A DNA stretch of 64,000 nucleotides from Ptychodera flava. Its lineage: Eukaryota > Hemichordata > Enteropneusta > Ptychoderidae. Below are positions 13,157 to 26,740 of the stretch, in pieces. Location of the stretch: NCBI RefSeq assembly GCF_041260155.1, contig NC_091928.1, forward strand, positions 30,551,388-30,615,387. The letters run 5' to 3'. Numbering within the stretch: position 1 is the stretch's first letter; every line of letters begins with the position of its first letter. A model generated the notes under the pieces. That model saw only the letters and a list, made by a program, of their open reading frames with translations. It had not been told where the DNA came from and made no database searches. The translations under genes and the position numbers were made by a program.

Positions 13157-13888
13157 ATGGAATCTATCCGTGTATCAACGCTGACTAAATTTCTTTTAAA
13201 TTAATTAAAGTGAAGGAAACATGCACACATAAGGAACATTAAGTAATTACAGCGGAGTGTGCCAAGGGAATTCAGGGATGTTCCATAATGTAAAATGTGA
13301 CCCAGGCCCTGTCTACAATGTGACCCCCTCTTTTCGAATTTGTAAAATATAACACTCCCTGTTCCACACTGAAATTTTGAAATTGTGGTATGATCTTACC
13401 AGAACTGCTTCTGTCCCGTATATACACCGTCATGTTTACCCTGTATTCCCATCCTTCGTCTGTTTTTCTATCAGTTGCTTATTTTTTGAAATTTGACCTT
13501 GTTTTCATATTTTAAACAAACTAGGTCGTACTCTTACCATATTACTGTCATCAAAATTGATAATTTTTGTATGTCAACGATGACGCTTATTTGTTATTTT
13601 TGAAACACAACACGAATGTGATATTACAACTCGTGGGCTCTTTGTACACTAATTTTTCGACATTACGTATCATCTCTAGTCATTTTTACTGACTTAGATA
13701 TTTTAGAACGTGACAGGGAAGTCATCTCGAAGTCACTCTCAGTAGACAGAGAAGCAACCCTTAGATATTTCACAACCTGTACAATCTTTGCATTTATGAT
13801 GAGTTTTGAGTGTTTTGTCTATATTCATTTTAAAAACTTCACTGGCAAATTTATTTTAATACAATGATGAGACATATAATTTTTTATT
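13157..13888 (+). other. 3' flank of the TRIM-NHL gene
   Basis: No coding signal. It begins with the likely 3' UTR (attaattaaag about 13199). No canonical AATAAA was identified with confidence. Confidence 0.4.
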
Positions 13889-14125
13889 AAGGTAGTGTGT
13901 GCCTCGAAAGTGAAATACTTTAACTTTTGCTCAAACTTTCCTAAATGATAGCTTTAACCATTCCCTTTCCAAAATCAAGAATAAAAATCGGGGGCCTCCT
14001 TGCAAAGTTTAGTACTGGAGAAAGAAATCACCTAACATTTACCTGTATTCGAAATTCAATATGGCCGCCATCCCTACATTAACTCCATGTGGAAAAGTGA
14101 GCTTTTGGTTTTTGAAAAACTACGA
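13889..14125 (+). repeat. Interspersed repeat family R1, copy 1
   Basis: Starts ggtagtgtgtgcctcgaaag and contains ttcaatatggccgccatccc and ttaactccatgtggaaaa. The same string of landmarks recurs at 43520-43760, 47010-47262 (inverted) and 52310-52570. Non-coding, no clear terminal repeats; probably a short non-autonomous element. Confidence 0.75.
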
Positions 14126-14907
14126 CGAAACTTTTTCTGATGGGATATATGGAGCAGAATATAAAGAAGCATTAGTTCACGATCGTTATTGAGACATAAA
14201 CAAATGCATAGTGAGCTAATGGCGAGCTAAGGTACTGAGAACATTTTATGTAGAAAGTTGATGTAATTGTTTTACACAGTTGACTTACTTGTATTTTCTA
14301 GTTATATATTATCTGGTTGTGTATTGTTTGAGGCTAATTAAATCGAAGTCTATGTAGATGTTACGGTTTTGATTTGCGATTTTTCCATACCTCACGCAAG
14401 CTGTCATATTTTCTGTGTATGGTACTATAAATGTACACTTCAAACACATTTTAACCTCGAGAAGTTAGATTCAGCCGAATAGTTAGTTGTTATTCAGGCA
14501 GCTGCTACTAAACAAAGAGAACATCTTTGTTTCCTGGTTGTTAGCCTGCTAATTTTACGTTTGCCATTTTTCGTCGTTTTAGCAACGAAAGGTATAATTC
14601 AAACATTTAACTAACTTCAAAGCATTTGACTCCAGAAAACAAAAAAAAAATTATTCCTTTCTCATATTGAGACATTTCGTAACACGAGGCACATTACTTT
14701 CGTTTGTTAACATATTGAAATAGGGGTATTGATTGAATAAAGAATTTCAGTGTAACGCAAAATTTATCCCAAGGGTCACAGTCGTTAGCTCGTTACTTTT
14801 TCACACTGTCATGTTCCATTTACTATACCAATCTTTATGTTGCAAGAACACTAAAGTGTGACTGCAGTTGTTCAGACATGTCATCCTGCAAGTTCCCAAA
14901 ATTAAGG

Positions 14908-15541
14908 ATGGAGAACGTTAGGCATTATTCGGCTGCCAGATGATGAAGTCTTCTAACCAATACAGCATTTATAAGTCACAATGGATTTGTTTATAACTAA
15001 AGGACAGGTCATAGTAAACCACATAGATGGGATGTGTTATTGATTTGAGAAGGGGAATCATGACGGGAAATGGTATCGCAAGTAGAACTGTCATTTTGAT
15101 ATTCACAATCAAAAGCGGGAGTACACTTTTAAAAACGCTCGCTAGGGGATCATGGATGGTGAGCTTTTCTTCCTTTATTCAAAAACCGTTAAAGACATAC
15201 TATCCATGAGTATACAAAACAAGTTCATAATATGATTGCCCATCATTGAAAGGAGCTATTTGTGTCGTCTATAAAAAGACTTTGAGTAAAGATCTTCTTA
15301 CTTTTAATATACATTCACAAAACGCATCTTTACATCAGATCCTTCTCAAACTAATGATTTTAAAACTGGCAGTCGAATACAGACTGCATATCATCTTCCG
15401 TACAAACTAATTTTTCTGAGCAATTTCTGCTTCAAACTTGATAGGACCTCCTATTTTTCTCTATACTAAATATTTGTGAAACTTTGCCGACGAATAATTC
15501 ACCAAGAAAAGATATTATTATAAACCTGCGCTGTAAATTTG
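14908..15541. repeat. Direct repeat, copy 1 (about 630 bp)
   Basis: Matches 15808-16424 in order, from ggagaacgttaggcatta through ttccgtacaaactaattttt to ctgtaaatttg, with moderate divergence and small indels. No coding content. Confidence 0.85.
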
Positions 15542-15807
15542 CAACTCGTTATTGTTTGATGTTGAAGTGAAAAAGTTAGTGAGTGAGTGAGGGAGGGAGG
15601 AAGCGAGCGAGTCATCTTTGCAGGAGTGGAAATCTCTTTTGCTGGAATGAAAAAAACACGAGGGAGGGGCATTTTTAGAAACCTCAAAATAACAAAAAAC
15701 AATAACAGTCTCCGATAGTTTAAAATGACCAGTCACTAACCATTGATTTGTCCGCGGTGTCTAAACTGATTTTTTTGCCGAGTATTCAACCAACGTCTCA
15801 TAGTAGG

Positions 15808-16424
15808 AGAACGTTAGACATTATATGGCCGCCAGACGATCATGTCTTCTGACCAATACACAATCTATTGGTCTCAGTGGATTTGTTGATAACCAAATGA
15901 CCTGTCATATTTAGCTTCCTATAATATTAGCGATTTGGGAAGGGGAATCATCATGGGAAAAGCAATGTCAAGTAGGGGTTGTAATTGAGAAAATTACCAT
16001 CAAAAGTGGGGATACGCTTTGAAATAAAATTTGCTAGGAGATCATGGTGACCTCTTCTTCCTTTATTCAAACAAAGCCGCCAAACGCATACTATCCATGT
16101 GTGTCATACTAGTTCATCACAAAGTTGTCCATCATTGAAAGGAGCTAGTTTTGGCTCTCAAATGGTTTTGAGTAAGGACTTTTACTATTAATATGCGCAA
16201 TTCACATTTCTACATTAGATCCTTCTCTCACTATTGATGTTAAAATTGGCAGTCGAATATGAAGTAAATTTCATCTTCCGTACAAACTATTTATTCTGAG
16301 CAATCTCTGCTTCGAACCTGATAGGACCTCCTATTCTTCTCTATACTAAATATTTGTGAAACTTTGCCGACCAATAATACACCAATAAAATATATCATTA
16401 TACACCCGCCCCTGTAAATTTGTT
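15808..16424. repeat. Direct repeat, copy 2 (about 615 bp)
   Basis: Second copy of 14908-15541. The roughly 160 bp between the two copies (about 15640-15800) resembles 17590-17750 and 33530-33700, so this whole block is an older duplication at the edge of the HNMT duplicon. Confidence 0.85.
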
Positions 16425-16859
16425 CTGTAGTTTTATTCTGATAATTTCATTTGCCAAAATTTCGGCTCCACACAACAAGATTGGAGTAATTGTTATTGAG
16501 GACAAAGTAATATCGAAATGATTTGTAATTCAAAATCAATGTATGGAAAGCTTCCTTTGTCTTTTTGTAAGGCATGGTTTGTTTGGAATTTTTATTTTGG
16601 GAAACGAATCCCTCCGCCATAGCAAAAAAATTATTAGTGTTGTTATAGATGTTCTCCTTTGATTATAAATTTTCTCTTGCTCTTTTCAAGATTTATTGCA
16701 TTTGTTGTGCTAGTGTATGTGACGAGATAAGACAGTTTTGAAGACAATTTCATAATCCGTCTACAGTCGCTGGAACAAAAACTGGATTCATTATATGCAA
16801 ACTCAATACACTGTTTGGTATCTCAGCAAACAGTGTTGGCCTATCAATTGATAGCAAAA

Positions 16860-17031
16860 TATGTACGAAAAGTCAAATTTGTCATATGCGTTACCTGGGT
16901 GGTCACAGTTGACAAAGTGCCACTTTTGTACCATGTTTATCTAGGTAACTTGGCAAATGTGGTAAAAAGGTGGTAGTTTGTCAACTCAGACCACCCAAGT
17001 AAAGTATATGACAATTTGACTTTTCGTACAT
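16860..17031. mobile_element. Foldback MITE in duplicon A
   Basis: Inverted arms of about 50 bp: atgtacgaaaagtcaaattt (16861) faces its reverse complement ending at 17031, with further pairing through tgggtggtc/gaccaccca. The paralogous stretch in duplicon B (about 32900-32950) lacks it. Flanked by AT. Confidence 0.75.
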
Positions 17032-18118
17032 ATATACGTAGCTGGTGGAAGGTCATCAGAACCGTCTTGAATAAGGGTAGTTACATGTTGCACCTTGTTT
17101 AATATCAATAGCTGAATGAAATCCCTCATATATACCAATACGTATCTACTTCTGATCAATTTACATTCATTTGACAATGTAAACATTCACCATATATACA
17201 AATTCTGCATATTTAGAATTAAGGCATCCCCCCAAGAGGCAACAAATTGATTTTACCTATCGAATGAATAAACGGGACAGGTTGCACAGATTTACGGGCA
17301 TGTTTCACAAATACTACTCGCGCAACATGGAAGTAGCGTCAAACCTAATTTAGAAGAATAGTTCCTCTGATTTGTCTTCTATTGAGCAGCAGCGGTACAG
17401 GGATATTGTAGAAAGTGTCGATGGAAATATTTCGTTTAACAAAATGTGGTTGACATGCGTGATACGCACTGTCAACAGTTTTTTTCACATAGCCAACGAT
17501 GCCGTGTATATATCCAATTGTATCAATTTGCGACACCTTGTGTTTGGATGTATGAATGAGGGAGTCATCTTGTGAAATCCTCTTGGACGTTTTAAAAAGA
17601 GAGGCAGAGTCAATTTTAGAAACCTTGTACAACAAGAACAGTGACACCCTTTTGTTACTCTAAAATTACCGGTCCCCAACCATTGATTTGTCAACGGTAT
17701 TCAAATGTACATGCTAGTCTTTGCCGATCTTTCAACCACGACTCTTTCTAATTATGCAAATACACGATGAGTTGCCACGATTTTAATAACATGAATTATT
17801 TTTCGTATACATATTTTTGAAACTTTCGCACTCGGAATCTTCAAAACTGATATACAGTCTGCCCGTCTTCGTAGTGACATGTGCTCGGAACACTGATTGA
17901 AAAGTTGATCGAAAGCCGAAGGCTGATTCTGGGCTCGAAAAGACAAATCGGCAAAAAGTAAAAAGACCCCACTCATTTTAAATATTCACGCTCATAAAAA
18001 ATAAGATCCGCTGATAGACAATACCTTCAAAAGTTCAAATTGTGTTCTATGGTAACTGCTTTTGAGAGCTTAAGTTCGAAATTTCCGATATTATTTAGTG
18101 TACCGAGTTATACGGACG

Positions 18119-18530
18119 CTACTTGGACTTTATGACAACAATTTCAACTTCAGCATCACTCATATAATGCTTGCCATTTTCTTCGCGTGAATTTTCCTTA
18201 ACAAAATCTAAAACCTTTGTCAACAAATCTTCGGGACTATATTTGCGGAAGTGTTTCCGCTGCACGAGAAAATCAAGAACCATATTTCCTTCCGCTGACG
18301 TTTCGTCAAACACTTCTGATACGTCGATTGCGTCCTCTCGCACGTAGACATGATAGTTCAGCTCCTTTGTTTTCATGTACGAAGCAATATCATGAGATGT
18401 GAGTAGGTCTGCTCGGTTTCCTTCCCAATCCCTGTATTTTACAATCAGTTTACCACAACCACCTGCGAAGAAAATCCAAGCAATGGTAACTAAGCAAACA
18501 ACACAGAAAGATTTCTAAGGCTCTGAATTC

Positions 18531-18626
<96 letters not shown>

Positions 18627-18912
18627 ATACAATGTGCCCTCCCGGTTATCACCATAATGGCTTTATGGCAACTTCTGAACTTGGGCATATATATCGCAAA
18701 AATTACTGAAAGTGCAAAGTAATACAAAGTAAGAATAACTTTTACTTAGGACGTAAATTTTATAGATCCATGCATCCTGAAATCTTCTGCCTGAAGACTA
18801 CAGGAAACACCTTAAGTAACAGATTATTACTTTGTACTTGAAGTAATTTGTGATATTTTTAACGCTAAGCTTTAGCATCGAGCACTGTTACTTTCTTAGG
18901 AGGACATCTGTT

Positions 18913-19011
<99 letters not shown>

Positions 19012-20600
19012 ATGTACTTGTGTGTATTATTTATTCACATGCATAGAGAGACAGACACAGGGACCAACAGACAGACAGAGACACAGAGGGAGACAGAGGG
19101 ACAGAGAGACCGAGAATCAGAGAGAATCAAATGCTAAAGATATCACGTTGACGCTCCGGTTATTTTGGTCACAATGCCGTATAATGTCCTTTAGGCTAAA
19201 ATTATACAACCTTTCGCTCTACAAGTAGAGCTCCACTAGGTACATTATTGACGAAAAAATAGATTTGACAAATCAAGAAATGTCAAAAACCTTGATGTTT
19301 AAACCCCTCTTTTATCAATTTGCTCTATACGACATAACTGTGTGATAAAAGTCAGATAAGTAATAATGTCTGATGGCACACAGTGAACAATAGAAGACAA
19401 TTACTTACTTTCTCCACTAGAGATCGCGTTTGTCATGGCTCCTCCCGGCAATAGCAGATCGTAAAATCTGTCCACTGTGCATGTCCAGTCATCCATGTGA
19501 TAAAGACCATGTACACACACCAAAAGATGGAATTTGTGGTCGTGGCCATCCTTATCTCTTTTCGCCATGTATCCTTCAAATGTGTTTTCAAACCACTCGA
19601 ATGAGAGGCTAGGGAATTTAGCAGTCATGTTTCGGGCATCGGCTTTGAATTTTTCGAGCTGTTCTCTGACGGGCTCTATGATCTCGACGTGAAAGCTAGA
19701 TGCCGTCACAACCTTCACCAGTGTCTCTATAATCTTCTGCTCTCTGCACCCTGTACACAGGCGGACGATAAAAAAGACTTTTTTTTGTAATATTCTGTTC
19801 ATCATGTTGTCGCTTATGTTACTTTTGAATGTTTACACGATCTGTTCATGATTATGTATACGTAACAGGCAGTACATTTCAACAAAATCTTGAAAAGATC
19901 GAATGTGTTTTGTTTTGAAAATTCTATTCATTTGATGAAATTTAAGCGTTTGAGGTAGGCGAAAATGCCTGTACTGAACTTAATGTCTTAATCTATTATA
20001 TGCGATGGAGTTGCAGTCAATGCTATGGCAAGGTCGTTCCAATAGAGACGGTGACTCTTTCGAAACCATACCACTATCATGCTCGTCAATATAATGAGCA
20101 TTTGTTCGAACATTGATCCAAAATGAAAAGATGGCATTAGTTATGGCAACCGGTGATTTCAAATACCGCTGTACTCAGTAATGATGAGTTGCTATTCGAT
20201 GCTTTGGCCTTGGTATAACGAATCGGGTTCAGGAGACCAATCAACATTTAAGTTTCAAATATGTAGACTGAATTTCAAATCGGTCAAGAAAAAATGCAAA
20301 GTTTCTTTTTTTCCCTAAAACGTCCAGGATTTGTCAAACATAGTGAGTCATTATTCGTGATTTAATATTACGCTCAGAAATTTCTACATTGATACGTGTA
20401 CCTTGTCCTGTTGCAACTGCCAACACCCGAACATCATGATCGGGTTGAACGACTCCTCGGTCCGACAATCCCTTAATGATCGTTTCCCATTCTGTCTTCC
20501 ACTGTTGGTCAAACATAGCGATCGATCTGTGTTGGTAAACCTTGAATGCTTCGAAATATTTATCAGGATCACTGTATAGACTTTGAAGGTAAGATGCCAT
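18119..20600 (-). CDS. Histamine N-methyltransferase-like, copy A, 3 exons
   Basis: Exons 20600-20402, 19750-19409 and 18462-18119 give 294 residues; vertebrate HNMT has 292. Exon 1 starts [19 protein letters not shown] and ends in the SAM-binding motif I region (VLAVATGQG). Exon 2 holds [15 protein letters not shown] (acidic residue for SAM ribose) and [18 protein letters not shown], matching the HNMT block before the substrate pocket. Exon 3 carries [12 protein letters not shown] and ends VEIVVIKSK. Splice sites are GTACAC/TACAG and GTAAGT/CGCAG, and phases agree. HNMT methylates the histamine ring nitrogen with SAM in the cytosol; the substrate in this lineage could be another small amine. 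No break seen. First of three same-strand copies. Confidence 0.87.
18533..18620. repeat. (TA)n microsatellite, HNMT-A intron 2
   Basis: Pure TA array next to the exon 3 acceptor. A TA array also lies at the equivalent place in copy B (34722-34773). Confidence 0.95.
18722..18837. repeat. Decayed foldback in HNMT-A intron 2
   Basis: Ends acaaagtaa and ttactttgt are inverted, with only partial pairing inside. It is the diverged counterpart of the near-perfect palindrome at 34872-34997 in the paralogous intron. Confidence 0.6.
18920..19012. repeat. (TA)n followed by (TG)n microsatellite
   Basis: A TA run to about 18966, then a TG run with one GG slip. Followed by a degenerate GACA/CAGA-rich tract to about 19120. 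In HNMT-A intron 2. Confidence 0.95.
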
Positions 20601-21181
20601 GCTCGTATTTTCTAGTGTAAAATTAAAAAAAATCATACACAAGATACATAATTTATCCGCTATCTTTCAAGAGGACCATGTTTTCGTTTTGATACATGTA
20701 ACAATAGTTACTTGAGCGAGTTACTTGAGCGAGATTGCAAAAAAGACACATACAATGAAATAAATGAGACGGCGAATCAATTATCAAAGTGACTAAAGAT
20801 CGACAGATGATATTCAATATAACATAGATGAGTGTACCCTTCAGTACGATGAATCTTTGCCAGATTTGCCAGGCTATTTCTTAAAAGAAAATGTTACTTT
20901 TAAGATAATTACAATGATGACGATACTGGGGAATACTTTTGATGCTTTTCAGCGTGGACAAATCTGTCTGAAAATTTAAATCACAATTCTGTTCTTTATC
21001 TTTTCATCTTTCCATCCACCAATCAGCAAGGTGTATGGCGGAAAGCCATTGAATTAAAATTAATAAGATGATTTATTGAATGATGTTTCGATTGGTACAA
21101 ATTATGTGTCTAAAAACCTAAGTATCATAATGAAGATTTTTCCTCTCATTAATTGAAATGTATTTAATGCTTGCAAAGTAA

Positions 21182-21417
21182 AAACACGATTGGAACTAAT
21201 TTGAGATAATTGGATTTTCATATTTTTATCAAATTTCTCAAAAGTGTTAGGTGCTGTAAAGCTGAATGTTGCAATGCTGAAAATAACTTATAAAAACAAG
21301 TGTGTAATATAAAAAGAAAAGTAGATGAGATCCCGAGATTACATTTGTAGATTAAATCGCCATTACTTCATCATCCAATTATCCCAAATAAGTTCCAATC
21401 GTGTTTGTATGAAATCA
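21182..21417. mobile_element. MITE with inverted ends of about 33 bp
   Basis: Left end aaacacgattggaactaatt faces its reverse complement ending at 21417 (ccaatcgtgttt), pairing across about 33 bp with a few mismatches. Non-coding; absent from duplicon B. Related to 8150-8372. No clear target-site duplication. Confidence 0.7.
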
Positions 21418-23621
21418 TGTTCTTAAAACTGCATAACATGAAACTTCTAGAAAACAATTTAGTTCTTTGTGAATATGCAAATGTAGCAATATTCTTGAAA
21501 GAAACTTTCCGAAGAAGTACCAAAAATTCACAACCTGAAGACCACTATAATGGCAGTGGAGGAAGTTATATAAAATAACGCTATCGTGGCTTTTACCCTA
21601 AGAGATAATACAGCCCTTTCTCTAAAGGAAGTCAGATCAATTTTAAACAAGAAAGATGCAATCACAAACTGTTCACTCAAGGCCTAAGTTGATTTAACGG
21701 CAGATTTACAGTCTTTGTACGTGTGCAATTCATATAAAAAACAATAGATACCTTTCTCTATTGAAAATAGAAGTACGGGAATCTACAAAACAGTTGTGTT
21801 CACAAATACTGAATGAAAGGTTGTTGAGAAATTTGCTACACCGTCTTTTTCACCCTTTTCAGTCTAGAGATTGTGTAAACTGGCATGTCAGGATCCTTCT
21901 CATTTCTATAGATACCAATTCATTCATCAACTGTCAGAGTTTTTTTATTGCTTTTGTTGTTATCATGGTTTTGAGTGACATTTTCATTGCCACGAGCTTC
22001 ATCGGACAACTCATGACCACCGATTTCCGGCAAAATTTCAAGAGCTCCACTCTGTTGTAACGAAAGAAAAGGTTTGTCGTTTTCAAACCATGGGAATATG
22101 ACCAGCTTACAGAAAGGTTTAGTGTTAATTCGTGAATAAAACAAATGTTAAAAATTTATTTTAGAAAGGATGTAAGCACATTTGTACAGAATTTGAATGA
22201 CATTCAGTTGACTTGAGATGTTGATGTTGGCTAGTGACGCTATAAATAAAAAATGAATAAATTAACACATCCTGCAAATGTAAACGAATGTCTCTGCCAT
22301 TCTCAGTCCTTGCCCTTCTCATAAAACCACATCATGATCAGCAATTCATTCTAACTAACAGCATTCACACTCCATTTAATTTTTTTTTAAAATGCATTTT
22401 AAGATATTTAAGATATTTAAGATATCTTACGTAAGAAGCATATGCATGTTAATTCAACATATCCACGACACCCTTTGTTTGTGACCCAAAGATATACTCA
22501 GGAAGATGCTCATGTATTGCTTCATTGTGTGTATCTTTACAGTAGATTATAGCAGTCGTTCACCTACTGAGAGTTTAAATGTTAAAACCATCTTTATAGT
22601 TTGAGCTTCTTTATATAAGGAACTATGCACATAGACACTTGAAACACTGCTGCATACTCTGATATTTTTCTTTATCCAAAACAATGCTTCTCAGCGGACC
22701 GAACTTTGTACTCACCCTAGTGGCTGTCATGGTGGCTGCCATCTTGAAAATACCCACACAATGCAACAGGTTGTTTTTCATATGGGGGATATCTTCTTGG
22801 CTAGCGTTTGGTTTTCTAATGCATTAGCTTTCTTATCGCGGCGAGCGTTTAGTTTTAATATGCAGGTTGTTCATATTCTCGACTTGGCTCTCTATAGGAG
22901 CCCTGGAAACCCTTAATTATACGCATATGACACAATGAACCGTTTTACATGATCATACGACATTGAAGTGAAGACAAATTGCCTTGAAAAGCATATATAT
23001 ACCTCGCTGTTAAAACGGCAACATATGCTCCCGATTACAATGTATAATTTTACTTCGGAACGTTACAGTAGACATAAACGTTACAGCATATAGGCCTACC
23101 TTGTTCTTCAAAATTACACATGGACGTTCCAAAGGTAACTTTAAAAAGGTCGTAGAGTGTTGACCTTTTACGTTATGAACGTCTACCTATCGCTTTTGAC
23201 CCACCCTGAACACACTCATAGTACATGTATATGTGTCAAGCTTGAATTCGCAAATGCGTCATGTGGCTATTTTAAGAAAGGTTCATCGTTCAGAATTCGT
23301 ATCACTCATTTAACATACCTTTAAGTGTTCGTCTCTCTTGTTTGATCGACGAGTGTCACGACGCAATGTACTCAGATATAAAAGGTTAACGGGTATGCTC
23401 TTATACGACAATTCGCGCTTTTATGTAGCCTCATAAGTTAATGGTAATTCGATATCTTTTGCTGATGTCACGTGAATGCTGGTCACTATATATACCCTGG
23501 CGAGACAGGACTGTAGACAGCACATTGTGTTAATTTACTCAATATTTCTTATGACTAAGATGGCATAAGCTATTGAACCCGCATCTTCAAATCATGACAT
23601 ATTTACGTCTTCTGAAATAAT

Positions 23622-24192
23622 ATAGGGTTATTCACAAAATACGGCCCTGTATGGACGAGCGCTTAGTGAGTGACGTATTGGACGAGCCGAAGGCGAGTCC
23701 GATACTTCACTCACTGAGCCCTCGTCCATACAGGGCCGTATTTTGTGTATAACCCTATTATTATACACCTCCCTCCATTAATCGTCCGTATAAACTAATT
23801 CTATGGTAAATTTTGAGGGATGCGGCACGCACGATATGAGTGGAACGCGCGCGATTGTTGCGTTGGCACGAAGCCAATTAATTTTCAGTGCAGTACAAGC
23901 AAACTTCGCTGAATGTTTTCAATTAATTAGTTTTTTAAAATAAAAATCAATTGCATTTAGACTCAGTTTTGTGTTTAGCGTGTTTTAAACCTTATACTAC
24001 GAATACATTTTGGTGGAAGTTGTTATTATGTCTATAACTCACCGTAAAATAGTTTGTTTACATCCGATAATCGCTAGGTCAAAGGTCAAACAGGCGCGTC
24101 TCCCGTATTCGGGACTCCGCGTACTATACAAAATACGGAAAGTTATTGGACGGTCAAACTCCCATAGGTTACGGCAGTAGGTGTATAATAAT
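23622..24192. mobile_element. Insertion with a 134-bp palindrome and inverted ends
   Basis: 23622-23757 is a near-perfect foldback (arms of about 60 bp, cacaaaatacggccctgtat facing its complement). 23757-24192 is bounded by attattatacacct and its reverse complement. Duplicon B reads straight through the site (about 38455-38470), so the whole block is a later insertion. No coding frame recognised. Confidence 0.75.
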
Positions 24193-25112
24193 GATGTATA
24201 TTGATAATGGTACATTTTTTTGACATCATAAAAATGAAGCGTCACTTCCTACAGTCATTTTAAATATGACGACGATTCTGTCGGCGCTGTTTTGTGGTAG
24301 TCGCTACTACATTCTGTCGAAGGAAAGTATAAAACGTAAATTGAACTATTTCAAGACATTGTTATTTAACTTTACTATTTCTTTGAAGTGAAAGCGATGT
24401 TATATACAAACCCAACATTATTAAAGCCCCAGTGCTGCTAAATTTCGATGGGTTTTTCATTATTTTTATTTTAATAAATCAATTTCAACTTCTTATTCTA
24501 CTCCCCAAAGAATGTTGAAACACCCACTATTTAGCTTGTCAACTTAGCGTCTATATTAGTCGGGTCGGAAGGTAGGGTTCCCATGCACCCCATGGATGTA
24601 TTTTTTTAACCTACATTTTTGTAATCCTTAGGGTCTATATTTAATGAATTTTGATGTTCCCAAAATCAAATCGTGTCCCATGGGGTTCATTTGGCGCCAT
24701 CTTGGCCGCCATCTTGGCCGCCATCTTGGATTTTAACGATGGGGTAGGGGTCACGTATCTACCGCTCGACGGAAACAGAAACAATAAAATACTATAGACG
24801 TTACATTTTTAGAAAGCCAAGATCATGGCTTTTCATTGATATATAACTTAATAGGGATTAATTAATATCCGAACGTCGATTAGACTTTATATCGGTCATT
24901 GGCCGTAAATCGTAAAATTTGCGAAATTTCACACCCAATAATTAAGTTCCCGTTCCTCCAAACAATTTTTCATAAGGTATTTATATATTTTTGGAAGAAC
25001 TCAGTGCAATAAACAAGAAAAACAACATTAAAAGTATGTGTCTTGAGATTTAGTGGGTGCATGAGCTTGTTTTCTGATTACGCGGTATGCCACATATCCG
25101 TGTGTAACATAA

Positions 25113-26740
25113 GGGGTAGGGGTAATGTTTCCCTTTCTGTTCGAATCATGAATGATGAAACCATAAAAGTGTTACATTTTTGAAAGTGCTGCATCAGACC
25201 TTTCTAAAAATATATAGATTTATGGGGAAAAGTTGCATATTTAAAAGTTACAAAGCTTAAACCTTTCGGTTTGTGTCGATTTTAAGTGATTTTTTAAGAA
25301 GGAAATTACAACATATGGGGTAGGGGTAATGTTTCCCTTTCTGCCTCGAATCATGAATTATGAAACCATATAAATGTTATACTGTTTGAAAGCTCTGAAA
25401 TTGGCCTTTCCAAACATGTATAGTTTTATTGGGAAAAGTCCATATTTTAAAGTTACAAAGCTTAAACCTTTCAGTTTGTGTCAATTTTAAGTCATTTTTT
25501 TAAACAAAATTTTTACATAAAGGGTAGGGGTAATGTTTCCCTTTCTGCCTCGAACCATGAATTATGAAACCATATAAATGTTATACCATTTGAAAGCTCT
25601 GAAATTGGCCTTTCCAAACATGTATAGTTTAGTTTGGAAAAGTCCATATTTTAAAGTAACAAAGCTTATGCCTTTCAGTTTGTGTCAATTTTAAGTGATT
25701 TTTTTAAACAAAATTATAATATAAGGGGTAGGGGTAATGTTTCCCGTTCTGCCTTGAACCATGAATTATGAAACCATATAAATGTTATACTGTTTGAAAG
25801 CTCTGAAATTGGCCTTTCCAAACATGTATAGTTTTATTGGGGAAAGTTGCATATTTGAAAGTTACAAAGCTTAAGCCTTTCAGTTTGTGTCAATTTTAAG
25901 TGATTTTTGAACAAAATTATAATATAAGGGGTAGGGGTAATGTTTCCCGTTCTGCCTCGAATTATGAATTATGAAACCATATAAATGTTATACTGTTTGA
26001 AAGCTCTGAAATGGGCCTTTCCAAACATGTATAGTTTTATTGGGAAAAGTCCATATTTTAAAGTTACAAAGCTTATGCCTTTCAGTTTGTGTAAATTTTA
26101 AGTGATTTTTTAAGGACGAAATTACAACATATGGGGTAGGGGTAATGTTTCCCTTTCTGCCTCGAACCATGAATTATGAAACCATATAAATGTTATACTG
26201 TTTGAAAGCTCTGGAATGGGCCTTTCCAAACATGTATAGTTTAGTTGGGAAAAGTCCATATTTTAAAGTTACAAAGCTTAAACCTTTCAGTTTGTGTCAA
26301 TTTTAAGTGATTTTTTTAAACAAAATTTTATATAAGGGGTAGGGGTAATGTTTCCCTTTCTGCCTCGAATTATGAATTATGAAACCATATAAATGTTATA
26401 CTGTTTGAAAGCTCTGAAATGGGCCTTTCCAAACATGTATAGTTTTTATTGGGGAAAGTTGCATATTTGAAAGTTACAAAGCTTAAGCCTTTCAGTTTGT
26501 GTCAATTTTAAGTCATTTTTGAACAAAATTATAATATAAGGGGTAGGGGTAATTTTTCCCGTTCTGCCTCGAATTATGAATTATGAAACCATATAAATGT
26601 TATACTGTTTGAAAGCTCTGAAATTGGCCTTTCCAAAATGTATAGTTTTATTGGGGAAAGTTGCATATTTGAAAGTTAAAAAGCTTAAGCCTTTCAGTTT
26701 TTGTCAATTTTAAGTGATTTTTTGAACAATATGCACAAAA
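25113..26740 (+). repeat. Tandem array of 204-bp units, left arm (8 units)
   Basis: Units begin ggggtaggggtaatgtttcc at 25113, 25317, 25521, 25725, 25928, 26133, 26336 and 26540, and each contains cctttccaaacatgtatag. Spacing is 203-205 bp. Confidence 0.95.

Larger units (their letters stand above)
16417..24424. repeat. Segmental duplicon A
   Basis: Co-linear with 32567-38705. Shared landmarks: ctccacacaacaagattgga (16467/32620), the whole HNMT-like gene with introns, the upstream block at 20900-21060/36870-37120, and 22920-23600/37660-38460. Copy A carries extra insertions absent from copy B: 16860-17031, 21182-21417, 23622-24192 and the 8.1-kb element starting at 24421. Confidence 0.9.
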
